Below the pieces are notes generated by a model. That model had not been told where the DNA came from. It saw nothing but the letters and a program-made list of their open reading frames with translations, and ran no database searches. The position numbers were made by a program, and so were the translations under genes. Below, in pieces: positions 41,774 to 50,505 of a stretch of DNA of 64,000 nucleotides (the stretch's first letter is position 1; the number at the start of each line of letters is the position of its first letter). The stretch lies in assembly GCF_012396365.1 (NCBI RefSeq), contig NZ_JAAXPG010000004.1, positions 124,001-188,000 on the forward strand. Direction: 5' to 3'. Source of the DNA: Nocardiopsis alborubida. GTDB taxonomy: Bacteria > Actinomycetota > Actinomycetes > Streptosporangiales > Streptosporangiaceae.

Positions 41774-44029
41774 GTGACGACCGAACGTCCAAGCATCGCG
41801 ACGCGGAGACCGAAGGTCGTCGTCGTGGTGGCCTGCGTCATCGTCATGGTCACCCTTGCCTTCGGGGTGACCGTCACGCAGTACCTGTCCGCGGGCGGTT
41901 TCGACGCTGCGGGTACGGAGTCGGACCGGGTGGCACGGACAGTGCAGGAGAGGTTCGGCGCCCCTGACAACGACGCGGTGTTCCTCGTCAGGGCCGACTC
42001 CGGGGACGTGGACGACCCCGAGGTGGTCTCCGCGGCGGCCGACCTCGTCACCAGCGTGCGTGAGAGCGAGGGTGTCGCCGACGTCGTCTCCTACTGGGAG
42101 GAGCCCCAGGTCCCCGGCCTGCGCAGTGACGAGGGCGACTCCGCCCTCGTCCTCGTGGAGCTGGAGGGTACCGAGAACGACAAGAACGAGTGGCTGCGTG
42201 AGGCGAACGTCTCCCTGACCGAGACCGACGAGGCCATCACCGCCCAGATCGGCGGCGAATCCGAGGTGTTCCGCTCGATCCAGGACCAGATCGTCGCCGA
42301 CCTGGTCGTCGCGGAGGGTATCGCCGTCTTCATCAGCATGGTGCTGCTCCTCCTGGTGTTCCGCAGCGTGGTCGCCTCGCTGCTGCCCATCGCGGTGGGC
42401 CTGGTCTCCGCGGCGCTGACACTGTTCCTGCTGCGCGTACTCGCGGAGCAGGTCGAGGTGTCGGTGTTCGCTCTCAACCTCACCAGCGCGTTGGCGCTGG
42501 GCCTGGGCATCGACTACGGCCTGTTGATGGTCTCCCGCTTCCGTGAGGAGCTCAAAGCCGGCCGCGACACCGCCCAGGCGGTCAGCCGCACCATGCGCAC
42601 GGCCGGACGCACGGTCGTCTACAGCGGTATCACCGTCGGTCTGTCCCTGAGCACCCTTCTGCTGTTCCCCCTGCCGTTCCTCCGGTCGTTCGCCTACGCC
42701 GCGATCCCCGTGGTGTTCGGCACGGTCCTGTGCGGTGTCCTGCTCCTTCCCGCGCTGCTCACCCTGCTGGGCCCCAACATCGAGAAGGGGTCGCTGCACC
42801 ACCTGCCCTCGCTCACCATGAAGGAGCGCACGTGGGCCGGGGTCGCTGGTTGGTCCCTGCGCCACAGGCTCCCCGTAGCGGTGGTCCTGACCGTGGCCCT
42901 GGTGTTCCTGGCGGTGCCCTTCCTGCGCGTCGACATCGGCAAGTCCGACTACCGGGTCCTGCCCTCGGACACCCCCGTGAGCCAGGTGCAGCAGGAGCTC
43001 AAGGACGACTTTCCTGGCAACACCGCTTTTCCCGTACGGGTCCTCCTGCCCGGTGCGGGCACGGACGCCGACGGCACGGACGTCCAACGGGACATGGCCG
43101 AGCAGATCTCGGAGATCGACGGCATCAGCGTCGTGAGCGGCGCGGGCGGGCTCTGGAGGGACGGTGAGACGGTCGCCCCGGATCCGAGCACCGCCGATAT
43201 GGCCGACGCCGAGGGGTCCTACCTGGAAGGACTGCTCGAACCCCAGATGGACGTCTACTCCGACGAGGCCGGTGACGTCGTGTCCGAGATCCGGGCGCTC
43301 TCCTACGAGGGAGGGGCGCCCGAGGTCACAGGCGAGGCCGCGAGGACAGTCGACAACAAGGACGTCATCAGCGAACGCCTGCCCTGGGCGGTGTCGGTCA
43401 TCGCCCTGTTCTCGGCCGCGCTCATCTTTCTGATGACCGGGAGCGTCCTCGTCCCGATCAAGGCGGTCGTCCTCAACTTCCTCAGCCTCACGGCCATGTT
43501 CGGAGTCATGGTGTGGGGTTTCCAGGACGGCAACCTGGAGGGTCTGCTGGGGTTCACGTCCACGGGTTACCTCGACAACGCCATGCCCATCCTGATGTTC
43601 TGCGTCGCCTTCGGGCTGTCCATGGACTACGAGTTGTTCCTGGTGGCCCGGATGAAGGAGGAGTACGACAGAACCGGTGACAACACGGCCGCGGTCGTCA
43701 CCGGAATCAGGAAGACCGGAGCCGTGATCACCGCGGCGGCCCTGCTCATGGCGGTGGTCTTCGCGGGGATGGTCTTCTCCCAGGTCTCCCTCATCCAGAT
43801 GGCCGGTCTGGGGGTGGTCCTGGCGATCCTCGCGGACGCCTTCGTGATCCGGGCGTTCCTCGTCCCCGCGCTCATGGGGATGCTGGGCCACGCGAACTGG
43901 TGGGCTCCGAAGTTCATGCGGCGGTTTCACCGGAGGGTGGGTCTGCGTGAGGGGTTGGACGACGACGGGGCGTCCGAGGGGAGCGGCGTCCGGAGCGGGC
44001 GTCCGGAGACGGTCCGGTCCGCGGACTGA
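41774..44029 (+). CDS. MMPL/RND-type exporter
   Basis: A 751-residue transporter with two repeats of a large periplasmic loop and a helix bundle, about 12 helices in total. Characteristic segments are ALGLGIDYGLLMVSRFREEL in the first half and FGLSMDYELFLVARMKEEYD in the second, the MMPL pair with the proton-relay Asp-Tyr. It is the best candidate exporter for the cluster product. The GTG at 41774 follows GGAAAGG. A copy of the AAGTGCGGA element lies 160 bp upstream (41613-41628). Confidence 0.93.
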   Translation: MTTERPSIATRRPKVVVVVACVIVMVTLAFGVTVTQYLSAGGFDAAGTESDRVARTVQERFGAPDNDAVFLVRADSGDVDDPEVVSAAADLVTSVRESEGVADVVSYWEEPQVPGLRSDEGDSALVLVELEGTENDKNEWLREANVSLTETDEAITAQIGGESEVFRSIQDQIVADLVVAEGIAVFISMVLLLLVFRSVVASLLPIAVGLVSAALTLFLLRVLAEQVEVSVFALNLTSALALGLGIDYGLLMVSRFREELKAGRDTAQAVSRTMRTAGRTVVYSGITVGLSLSTLLLFPLPFLRSFAYAAIPVVFGTVLCGVLLLPALLTLLGPNIEKGSLHHLPSLTMKERTWAGVAGWSLRHRLPVAVVLTVALVFLAVPFLRVDIGKSDYRVLPSDTPVSQVQQELKDDFPGNTAFPVRVLLPGAGTDADGTDVQRDMAEQISEIDGISVVSGAGGLWRDGETVAPDPSTADMADAEGSYLEGLLEPQMDVYSDEAGDVVSEIRALSYEGGAPEVTGEAARTVDNKDVISERLPWAVSVIALFSAALIFLMTGSVLVPIKAVVLNFLSLTAMFGVMVWGFQDGNLEGLLGFTSTGYLDNAMPILMFCVAFGLSMDYELFLVARMKEEYDRTGDNTAAVVTGIRKTGAVITAAALLMAVVFAGMVFSQVSLIQMAGLGVVLAILADAFVIRAFLVPALMGMLGHANWWAPKFMRRFHRRVGLREGLDDDGASEGSGVRSGRPETVRSAD

Positions 44030-44091
44030 GGGGTTGGGACGCCACACCACGAGCCCGGGAAGGCCCCGGGCGCAGACGGAGGGAGAAGGAC

Positions 44092-44550
44092 ATGGCGTAC
44101 GGCGAGGCGCGGTTGGTCATGGAGCAGTCCCCGCGCGAGATCATCGAGTTCGTACTGGACCTGCACGAGTACCAGAAGGTGGACGACAAGCTGGCCAAGG
44201 TCTACCGCGTCGAACGCGACGGGGACGAGGTGGTCTTCCGTTTCCGGCCGAGGCTCATGGGCCTGCCCGGTCCCGTCACCACGCAGCGAGTGGCGGTCAA
44301 CGCCGCGGGCGACCGGATCGATGTTTCGGGTCTCCCGTCCTGGACGGACTCCTTCGTCCGGTTCCACGCCTTCTTCCACTTCAGCGATGTCGATGAGGGC
44401 ACACTCGTCCACCGGAGGGTCGAGTTCCGCTTCTCACCACCGATGTCCTGGCTCATGGACCGGGCCGTGGGCCGGTGGCTGGCCCGGGACGTACCCCGAG
44501 AACTGCACAACGCCAGGGAGTACCTGCGGAACGGGTCCACGTCCCGCTGA
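44092..44550 (+). CDS. SRPBCC-family protein (cyclase/aromatase-like)
   Basis: This 152-residue single START/Bet v1-like domain shows SPREIIEFVLDLHEYQKVDDKL at the start and a long C-terminal helix (MSWLMDRAVGRWLARDVPRELHNAREYL). Such proteins act as polyketide cyclases or lipid-binding proteins. It lies 62 bp after the MMPL gene with GGAGGGAGAAGG ahead of the ATG. Confidence 0.75.
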   Translation: MAYGEARLVMEQSPREIIEFVLDLHEYQKVDDKLAKVYRVERDGDEVVFRFRPRLMGLPGPVTTQRVAVNAAGDRIDVSGLPSWTDSFVRFHAFFHFSDVDEGTLVHRRVEFRFSPPMSWLMDRAVGRWLARDVPRELHNAREYLRNGSTSR

Positions 44551-44569
44551 GGCCCCTTGGACGTGCGCG

Positions 44570-44595
44570 ACGCCCCGGACCCGCGTCCGGGGCGT
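44570..44595. terminator. Hairpin between convergent operons
   Basis: ACGCCCCGGAC-N4-GTCCGGGGCGT forms a perfect 11-bp stem, 20 bp after the SRPBCC gene stop and 8 bp before the end of the leftward operon. It probably serves both strands. Confidence 0.7.
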
Positions 44596-44602
44596 TCACA
44601 CG

Positions 44603-45808
44603 TCAACGGGGCTCGGCCGCGATCGCACGGGCCACCCAGCGGGCGCGCAGACCGATCTCCCTCAGATGCCCGGTCAGCGGTGACACGTAGCCCACGAAGT
44701 GCAGGCCCGCGTCGGCGAGCGCCCTGGTGGCCGGGCGCGACAGCGGCGGCACCCCGCTGGAGTCGAGGACCGGCACCGACTCCAGCAGCGAGTCCAGACC
44801 AGTCCGGTAGCCGGTGGAGGCCAGGACCGTGTCCGCGGAGTGCTCCTCTCCGTCGGCCGTGACCACGCCCTTGGCGTGGAGCCCGGTGACCTCGCCGATC
44901 ACCCTGATCCGGCCCGAGCGCACGGCGGGCAGGAACACGCCGTCGTCCACAGAGGGGCTGACACCGGTGCGTTGGAGCCGCGTGAACATGCCTCCCCTGG
45001 GACGCCCGAGCGCGGTACGGGACAGGTCGCCCGCCGACAGCCGCTGGATGACGTTGCCTCCGATGTCCTGGAGCCACAGGGGCAGATAGCGGTTGCCGAC
45101 CGACAGGTTCTGCAGGGGCACCCCCCACATCTCCCGGGGAAGGAAGTGGGGGGAGGTGCGCACCGCCACCGTCACCGACCCCGAACCCCGCCCGAGCAGG
45201 GCGGAGGCGATGTCCACTCCCGAGACCCCGGCGCCGACGACCACCACGTCCTCACCCTCGTAGTCGGAGGGCCGGCGGTACGCGGAGGCGTGCTCCAGGC
45301 GACCGTGGAACTCCCCGCGGCCCGGCCAGTCCGGGATCCACGGCTGGCGGTACAGCCCGGTGCACAGCACCACGTGGTGTGCGGCGACCATCCCCGCGTC
45401 GGTCTCCAGTTCCCACCGGGAGAGGGAACCGCGTCGGATTCGGCGCACGTCGATCCCGGTCCGGATCCTGCGCCTCACGGGCTCGGCGTACTCGGTGAGG
45501 TACTCCACGAACTGGTCACGGGTCACCCAGCGGCCGTAGCGCCGGGGTAGCGGCATGTCCGGCATCTGGGAGAGCCACCGCACCGAGTTCAGCCGCAGGC
45601 CGTCATAGCGTTCGCGCCAGACGTCCGCGACGCCGTCGTTGCGGTCGAAGGCCAGGACCGGGACGTCCTGGGCGTCGAGCATGCGGGTGACGGCCAGACC
45701 CGCCACCCCGGCGCCCACGACAGCGGTGTGCGTCACCGTCCCGGGGGCCCTCCCGTCAGGAGAGGAGCGGCGCGTTCCCGATCGTTCCTGCCCTCCGGTG
45801 ACGGTCAT
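44603..45808 (-). CDS. FAD/NAD(P)-dependent flavoprotein monooxygenase
   Basis: The 401-residue protein has two Rossmann motifs, GAGVAGLAV (about 32-40, FAD) and GAGVSGVDIASAL (about 185-197, NADPH). An LCTGLYRQPWIPDWPG segment lies between them, typical of class B flavoprotein monooxygenases and related oxidoreductases. Possible reactions are Baeyer-Villiger or N-/C-oxygenation. It overlaps the preceding isomerase-like gene by ATGA, at the end of the operon starting at 48382. Confidence 0.85.
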   Translation of the reverse strand: MTVTGGQERSGTRRSSPDGRAPGTVTHTAVVGAGVAGLAVTRMLDAQDVPVLAFDRNDGVADVWRERYDGLRLNSVRWLSQMPDMPLPRRYGRWVTRDQFVEYLTEYAEPVRRRIRTGIDVRRIRRGSLSRWELETDAGMVAAHHVVLCTGLYRQPWIPDWPGRGEFHGRLEHASAYRRPSDYEGEDVVVVGAGVSGVDIASALLGRGSGSVTVAVRTSPHFLPREMWGVPLQNLSVGNRYLPLWLQDIGGNVIQRLSAGDLSRTALGRPRGGMFTRLQRTGVSPSVDDGVFLPAVRSGRIRVIGEVTGLHAKGVVTADGEEHSADTVLASTGYRTGLDSLLESVPVLDSSGVPPLSRPATRALADAGLHFVGYVSPLTGHLREIGLRARWVARAIAAEPR

Positions 45809-46512
45809 GACACCACCTCGCGGTAGACGTTGACGTTCTTGTCCAGCCCCATCAACTCGGGCGCGCGCCGCCCGGTGGCCGTGAGCAGGAAGTCCAGGGG
45901 CTCCCCGGTGACCTCCGGGCCGCCGCCCCGGATCGGGAGCTCCTCCAGGTCGGTGAGTTTGAGTGTGGCCGGGCCCCATCCCCACAGGCCCAGGGTCTCG
46001 GCGACGTGGACGACGCTGGCGCGCAGCCCCGGACCGTGTTCGGAGGACCGCCTGAGGGCGTGCCTGACGTCGTCGGCATGGAGGTAGAGCTCGTACCACA
46101 GGACCAGCACGGCGCGGCGCAGCGGTCCGGGGAACCCACCCGGGGCACGCGCGGCCCAGGCGTCGTCGTCATAGCCGTCCAGGACCCTCAGGCACAGGCG
46201 CCCGGCGCGTGCCAGCTCCCCGGCGACCTCGGCCGGGGTGCGGTCGTGTCGCTCGGCGGCTTGGCGTGCGGTCACCTCGGGCAGCCCCTGTCCCCGCATC
46301 CGTCCGACGGCCACATCGGCGAACAGGCCGGCGACGTGTCCGGCGACGTCCCGGACCTGCCATCCCTCACAGCGGGTGGGTGCCGTCCACTCCTGCTCGG
46401 ACAGGGAGTCGACCAGGCCGACGAACCGTGTCAGGGAGGACTCGATACCCTCCAGGACCTCCGTGCGGGGCAGCACGAGCGGCGGTCGCGTCTGGCGCCT
46501 GCCCGGCATCAC
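45805..46512 (-). CDS. Mycothiol-dependent maleylpyruvate isomerase-like (DinB/MDMPI) protein
   Basis: This 235-residue protein has the N-terminal DinB-like four-helix pattern of mycothiol-dependent enzymes (SEQEWTAPTRCEGWQVRDVAGHVAGL, then YELYLHADDVRHAL with metal-binding His). A C-terminal domain follows. Family members isomerise or conjugate with mycothiol, so it may process an electrophilic intermediate or detoxify one. GTG at 46512 overlaps the preceding stop. Confidence 0.75.
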   Translation of the reverse strand: MMPGRRQTRPPLVLPRTEVLEGIESSLTRFVGLVDSLSEQEWTAPTRCEGWQVRDVAGHVAGLFADVAVGRMRGQGLPEVTARQAAERHDRTPAEVAGELARAGRLCLRVLDGYDDDAWAARAPGGFPGPLRRAVLVLWYELYLHADDVRHALRRSSEHGPGLRASVVHVAETLGLWGWGPATLKLTDLEELPIRGGGPEVTGEPLDFLLTATGRRAPELMGLDKNVNVYREVVS

Positions 46513-47210
46513 ACGGCTCCTTCCGTGAGAGGGGCGATCTCCTCCGCGCAGCGGCTGATGACCTCCATGGGCGAGTCCACCGCTTCGGACAGGGAGTCGG
46601 CCAGTTCCAGAAGACGGGGCAGATCGTCACGGCCACCCTCGGGAGAGAGCGCCAGGGAGAGCGCGGCCGCCCGGGCGGGGGCCCGTCCCGAGGGGTGGTG
46701 GCGGTGCTCGGGCAGGGTGTCGTAGGCGACGACCAGGGCCTGCTCGGCCGCCCCCGAGGCAAGGTCGGCCGCCGACACCGAGATCACCTGGGCGGCGGCC
46801 GCCGCGTCGCCGACGAGGTGGAGGTTGGGACCTCGGAACCCCTCGGCGATCGAGACCTGGCACAGCGCGTTGTTGGACAGCATCCGCAGCCAGTCAACCG
46901 GGTTGGCGTCCTCCAGGATGTGCCGACTCAGTCGTGAATCCCCTTCCGCGGAACCGTCCGAGAGGAAGGGCGGGTCCGGCATGTCGCCGTCCCAGCGCCC
47001 CACCGTGTACAGGGCGACGTGTTCGGGAGCCGCCACGGGGGCACGGCGGTACAGCGACGCGGCGGCGTTGAACGCCGCCAGCGAAGCCGCGTCCAGGAAC
47101 CGCAGCACCTTGCGGGAGGCGTGTTCCCTGGCCTGTGAGCGCAGCCGTTCGACGGTCGTGTCGGCCTCGTCGACGTGGCTGGCAACGAGATGGATTCTCA
47201 CGGACATCAC
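46509..47210 (-). CDS. Short ketosynthase-like partner protein (paralogue of 30169)
   Basis: The 233-residue product matches the protein at 30169 in length and in its key segment (NPVDWLRMLSNNALCQVSIAEGFRG), again without catalytic Cys or His. It follows the second FabF-like KS with a GTGA overlap. The repeated KS plus short partner arrangement indicates a functional heterodimer in each case. Confidence 0.75.
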   Translation of the reverse strand: MMSVRIHLVASHVDEADTTVERLRSQAREHASRKVLRFLDAASLAAFNAAASLYRRAPVAAPEHVALYTVGRWDGDMPDPPFLSDGSAEGDSRLSRHILEDANPVDWLRMLSNNALCQVSIAEGFRGPNLHLVGDAAAAAQVISVSAADLASGAAEQALVVAYDTLPEHRHHPSGRAPARAAALSLALSPEGGRDDLPRLLELADSLSEAVDSPMEVISRCAEEIAPLTEGAV

Positions 47211-48382
47211 GCGTCTCCTCGGAAGTCGGTCAGGGAAAGCACCAGGGAGGCGCTGTGGCCGCCGAACCCGAAGCTGTTGCTGAGCACCCGGCGCAGCGGG
47301 ACCTCACGCGCGCTTCCGGGCACGTAGTCCAGGTCGCACTCGGGGCTGGGCCTTTCCAGGTTCCGGGTGGGGGGCACCACACCGGTCCGCAGGGACATCA
47401 CGCTCAGAACCGCTTCGATCGCGCCGCAGGCTCCCATCGTGTGCCCCAGCTGGCTCTTGTTGGACGTCACGGTGAGTTCATCGGCGTGTGCCCCGAAGAC
47501 CGAGCGGATCGCGAGGGTCTCGGAGGAGTCGTTGTCACGGGTGCCGGTGCCGTGGGCGTTGATGTGGTCGATGCCGGAAGGAGCGGTTCCGGCGTCGCGC
47601 AGGGCCTCCGCCATGGCGTCGGCCGGGCCCTGCCCGTCGGGTGGCGGCGCGAACATGTGGTGGGCGTTCTGCCTGAGTCCGAACCCGTCCAGGAAGGCCA
47701 GCGGCTCGGCTCCCCGGGCCCGTGCGTGCCTTTCCGACTCCAACAGCAGGAACGCCGCTCCCTCGGCCAGCACGAAACCGTCACGGCGCTCGTCGAACGG
47801 GCAGGACGCCTCCTCCGCCGGGCACTCCCGGGTGGACATGACGTACAGGCTGCTGAAGGAGAAGAAGTCGAAGGGGGTGACGAGCGCGTCGCTGCCACCC
47901 GCCAGAACGGTGTCGGCCCGGCCCGAGGTGATGAGCCTGCGTGCCATGCCGATCGCCTGGGCGCTGCCCGCGCAGGCCCCGTAGGGGGCACTCGACCTCC
48001 GTGCGCCGACGGAGGCCCCGACCTCGCGCGCGATCTGCTCCACCCCCGCCACGCGCCCGCTGGCGCCTTCCCCGGGCAGGCGCCGCTCGCCGTGGTTGGC
48101 GACGATCGCCGCGTCGAGACCGGACGCCTCGTCCAGGCCGGAGCCCGCGAGCGCCTCCCGGGCCGCGTGCGTCCCGTAGCTCACGGACAGCGAGTACTCG
48201 GGCAGGTACTCGTCATGGCCGGGAACCATCCCCGCGACCGAACTCGACGAGGGGAACGTGGCGAAGCGACGGACCGGGCGTACCCCGCTGCCGCCGTCGC
48301 GGACGGTTTCCCAGGTCCTCTCCACGGACCAGCCCCCAGGAGTGACCGCTCCCATACCGGTCACCCACACACGGTCGGACAT
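47207..48382 (-). CDS. Second FabF-like ketosynthase
   Basis: A 391-residue beta-ketoacyl synthase with Cys137 (APYGACAGS), His in NAHGTGTRDND and His in QLGHTMGACG. It is the paralogue of the KS at 28997 and shares long stretches of the N-terminus and active-site loops. A second set of condensation enzymes may act at another chain length or starter. The ATG at 48382 has GGGAGG 8 bp upstream. The frame is open further, but the extra sequence is not protein-like. Confidence 0.92.
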   Translation of the reverse strand: MSDRVWVTGMGAVTPGGWSVERTWETVRDGGSGVRPVRRFATFPSSSSVAGMVPGHDEYLPEYSLSVSYGTHAAREALAGSGLDEASGLDAAIVANHGERRLPGEGASGRVAGVEQIAREVGASVGARRSSAPYGACAGSAQAIGMARRLITSGRADTVLAGGSDALVTPFDFFSFSSLYVMSTRECPAEEASCPFDERRDGFVLAEGAAFLLLESERHARARGAEPLAFLDGFGLRQNAHHMFAPPPDGQGPADAMAEALRDAGTAPSGIDHINAHGTGTRDNDSSETLAIRSVFGAHADELTVTSNKSQLGHTMGACGAIEAVLSVMSLRTGVVPPTRNLERPSPECDLDYVPGSAREVPLRRVLSNSFGFGGHSASLVLSLTDFRGDA

Positions 48383-48659
48383 CCCATCAACCTCCCTGCG
48401 TCTGCGGCGGCGCACGGAGGACGCCCGTGACCGCTGGATCCGCGTTCGTGGCGGGTCACGCGAGGCCAGGGGCATTCCGCGCGGGGGCCTCCCGCCCTCC
48501 ACACCGTTGCGCGAAGTCAATCCCCCGGCGGAACGTCAGAACAAGAATAGATACGCACTTGCCGACGATCGATGATAAATCCGCAGATGAGGATTTCGGA
48601 TGCCGAAATCCGCACTTGAGGCTTTCTTTTTCCGTTGGCTGTGATGTAACTTCTCGCCT
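48383..48659. promoter_or_regulatory. Divergent promoter region, KS operon / LLM operon
   Basis: The 277 bp contain three copies of the GTGCGGA-type element read on the minus strand (core CGCA at 48554, 48582 and 48611, spacings 28 and 29 bp). TAACTT at 48647-48652 is a probable -10 for the rightward gene. Confidence 0.55.
48551..48619 (-). repeat. Array of three AAGTGCGGA-type elements, 28-29 bp period
   Basis: On the minus strand the copies read AAGTGCGGATTTC, ATCTGCGGATTTA and AAGTGCGTATCTA. Spacing and core match the array at 28436-28534, which faces the first KS operon. The array therefore looks like a binding-site cluster for one shared regulator. Confidence 0.6.
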
Positions 48660-49652
48660 GTGCGAATCGGTATAAATATCGACGGCGGTATCCACTTCGA
48701 AGAGATTGTCGAAAAGGTGCGTTCCGCCCGGAGCCACGGTTTCGCCAGTGCGTGGCTGCCACAGAGCCCCGGGTCGGGGCCGCGGACCAGGAGCTCGAGA
48801 GGGCACCGACACCAGCTCTTCGGCTACGACAGCATCACCTCCCTGGCCGTCGCGGGACGCGAGGTCGGCGGGATCGAACTCGGCACGTGCGTGGTTCCGA
48901 CCTTCCCCCGGCACCCCATGGTCCTCGCGGAGCAGGCCCTGACCGCCCACGCCGCCTGTTCGGGACGGTTCACCCTGGGGATCGGTGTCTCCCACCGGCA
49001 CGTGGTCGAGGACCAGTGGGGATACACCTACGACCGCACCGCACACCGCATGCGCGAGTACGCCCAGGTGCTCGACCAGCTCCTGTCCACCGGGCGGGTC
49101 GCCTATGAGGGCGACACCGTCCGTGCCAACGGGAGGGTGTCCATTCCCCCTGGGGGGCGGGTCCCGCTGCTCATGGCTGCGCTCGGCCCCCGGATGCTGC
49201 GTGTCGCGGGGGAACTGGCTGACGGGGCCATCACCTGGATGACCGGGACGCGGACCCTGGAGGAGCATGTCGTGCCCCTCCTGACCGCCAGCGCGGAGGG
49301 GGCGGGGCGCTCCCGCCCCCGGGTGGTGGCCAGCCTGCCGGTCTGTCTCACGGACGATCCTGAGACCGCGCACCGTCTGGCCGAGCGCATGTTCCTGATC
49401 TACCGCTCCCTGCCCGCCTACCGCGCGATGCTCGACCGCGAGGGCGCGGACCACGGCGGTGACATCGCCCTCATCGGGTCCGAGAAGGAGCTCACCGAGA
49501 GCGTGCGGCGCCTGGAGGAAGCCGGAGTGACCGACCTCAACGCCCTCGTGATCGGTTCCGAGGACGAACGCCACAGGACACGGGACCTGCTGCCCGTACT
49601 CGGAGACCGTTCCCAACCCCCGTCCCCCGCCCCGGAGGAGAATCCGCTATGA
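48660..49652 (+). CDS. Luciferase-like (LLM class) flavin/F420-dependent oxidoreductase
   Basis: The 330-residue TIM-barrel protein has the pattern of F420-dependent LLM enzymes (RIGINIDGGIHFEEIVEKVR at the start, GIELGTCVVPTFPRHPMVLA, FTLGIGVSHRHVVEDQWG). It may reduce or oxidise a quinone or enone in the pathway. The GTG at 48660 has no ribosome-binding site and sits 8 bp after a TAACTT -10-like hexamer, so the message may be leaderless. It overlaps the next gene by ATGA. Confidence 0.85.
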   Translation: MRIGINIDGGIHFEEIVEKVRSARSHGFASAWLPQSPGSGPRTRSSRGHRHQLFGYDSITSLAVAGREVGGIELGTCVVPTFPRHPMVLAEQALTAHAACSGRFTLGIGVSHRHVVEDQWGYTYDRTAHRMREYAQVLDQLLSTGRVAYEGDTVRANGRVSIPPGGRVPLLMAALGPRMLRVAGELADGAITWMTGTRTLEEHVVPLLTASAEGAGRSRPRVVASLPVCLTDDPETAHRLAERMFLIYRSLPAYRAMLDREGADHGGDIALIGSEKELTESVRRLEEAGVTDLNALVIGSEDERHRTRDLLPVLGDRSQPPSPAPEENPL

Positions 49653-50080
49653 GCACCACGTCCGAGCAGAGCTTCCAGGAGATCAGGAAGGCCGTGCACG
49701 GCCGGTCCGACGACGAGGTCCTCGCGTGGGTGGACCAGCGCGAGGGCGGTGCGGACGCGCTCCTGAACCTGGTGTTCGAGGAGCTTCCCGGCGCCCTCAT
49801 CGCGGACAGGGCGGGTGAGAGCGTCATCAGCTTCCAGTTCGTCATCGAGACATCCGGCGGTACGCGCAACTACTTCGCCCTGATCGAGGACGGCAAGTGC
49901 CACTGCGCGCACGGGGAAACCAGCGGGCCCACCGTGTCGATGCGTATGGACGTCGTCGTTTTCCTCCGCGTCCTCACGGGCTCCCTCGCTCCCGTGCGAG
50001 CCTTTCTCAGCCGAAGGATCAAGGTCACCGGTGACATGATGACGGCGACGAAGTTCGAGAGTTGGTTCGCCCGACCGTGA
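49649..50080 (+). CDS. SCP2-type sterol-carrier-like protein
   Basis: This 143-residue single SCP2-like domain (ISFQFVIETSGGTRNYFALIEDGKCHC, then RRIKVTGDMMTATKFESWF) probably binds a hydrophobic ligand. In clusters such proteins are rare and may shuttle or shield a lipophilic intermediate between enzymes. It overlaps the LLM gene by 4 bp. Confidence 0.75.
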   Translation: MSTTSEQSFQEIRKAVHGRSDDEVLAWVDQREGGADALLNLVFEELPGALIADRAGESVISFQFVIETSGGTRNYFALIEDGKCHCAHGETSGPTVSMRMDVVVFLRVLTGSLAPVRAFLSRRIKVTGDMMTATKFESWFARP

Positions 50081-50103
50081 GCAGGGGAACAGGCGGTAGC
50101 CGC

Positions 50104-50505
50104 ATGGGAATTGTCAGATTGCTTTGTTACTTCGTTTCGTTCGTGCGCGGTGTCGTCGGAACACTGTTCGCCGTACGCCCCCGGCAGATGATGGGGCAGT
50201 TGTTCGGCGCGGGTGCCGACACCAGGGGCGAGAGGCTGGTCGCGGCCCACTTCGCGGTCCGCGACCTCGGACTGGGTGCCGGACTGTTCCGGTCGCTGCG
50301 TAGGCGCGAACACGAGGCCGAGTGGATGCTCGCCGGTACCGCGGCCGACCTCGTGGACCTGTGCGCCATCGCGGCGACGAGGAAACCGCGGCCCCTGCCG
50401 AAGAAGGCGATGGTGGTCGGTATGGCGGCCATCGTCCTCACGGACGCCGCGCTCACGACGCTGTTGCTGAGGGAACGCCGTCATCCTGGAAGGACCGAGC
50501 GGTGA
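50104..50505 (+). CDS. Uncharacterised small membrane-associated protein
   Basis: The 133-residue protein starts with a hydrophobic segment (IVRLLCYFVSFVRGVVGTLFAV) and has another near the C-terminus (AMVVGMAAIVLTDAALTTLLL). I do not recognise the family. A GTG at 50077 would add nine residues and overlap the preceding stop by GTGA, as is the rule in this cluster. The ATG at 50104 has the better ribosome site. Confidence 0.6.
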   Translation: MGIVRLLCYFVSFVRGVVGTLFAVRPRQMMGQLFGAGADTRGERLVAAHFAVRDLGLGAGLFRSLRRREHEAEWMLAGTAADLVDLCAIAATRKPRPLPKKAMVVGMAAIVLTDAALTTLLLRERRHPGRTER

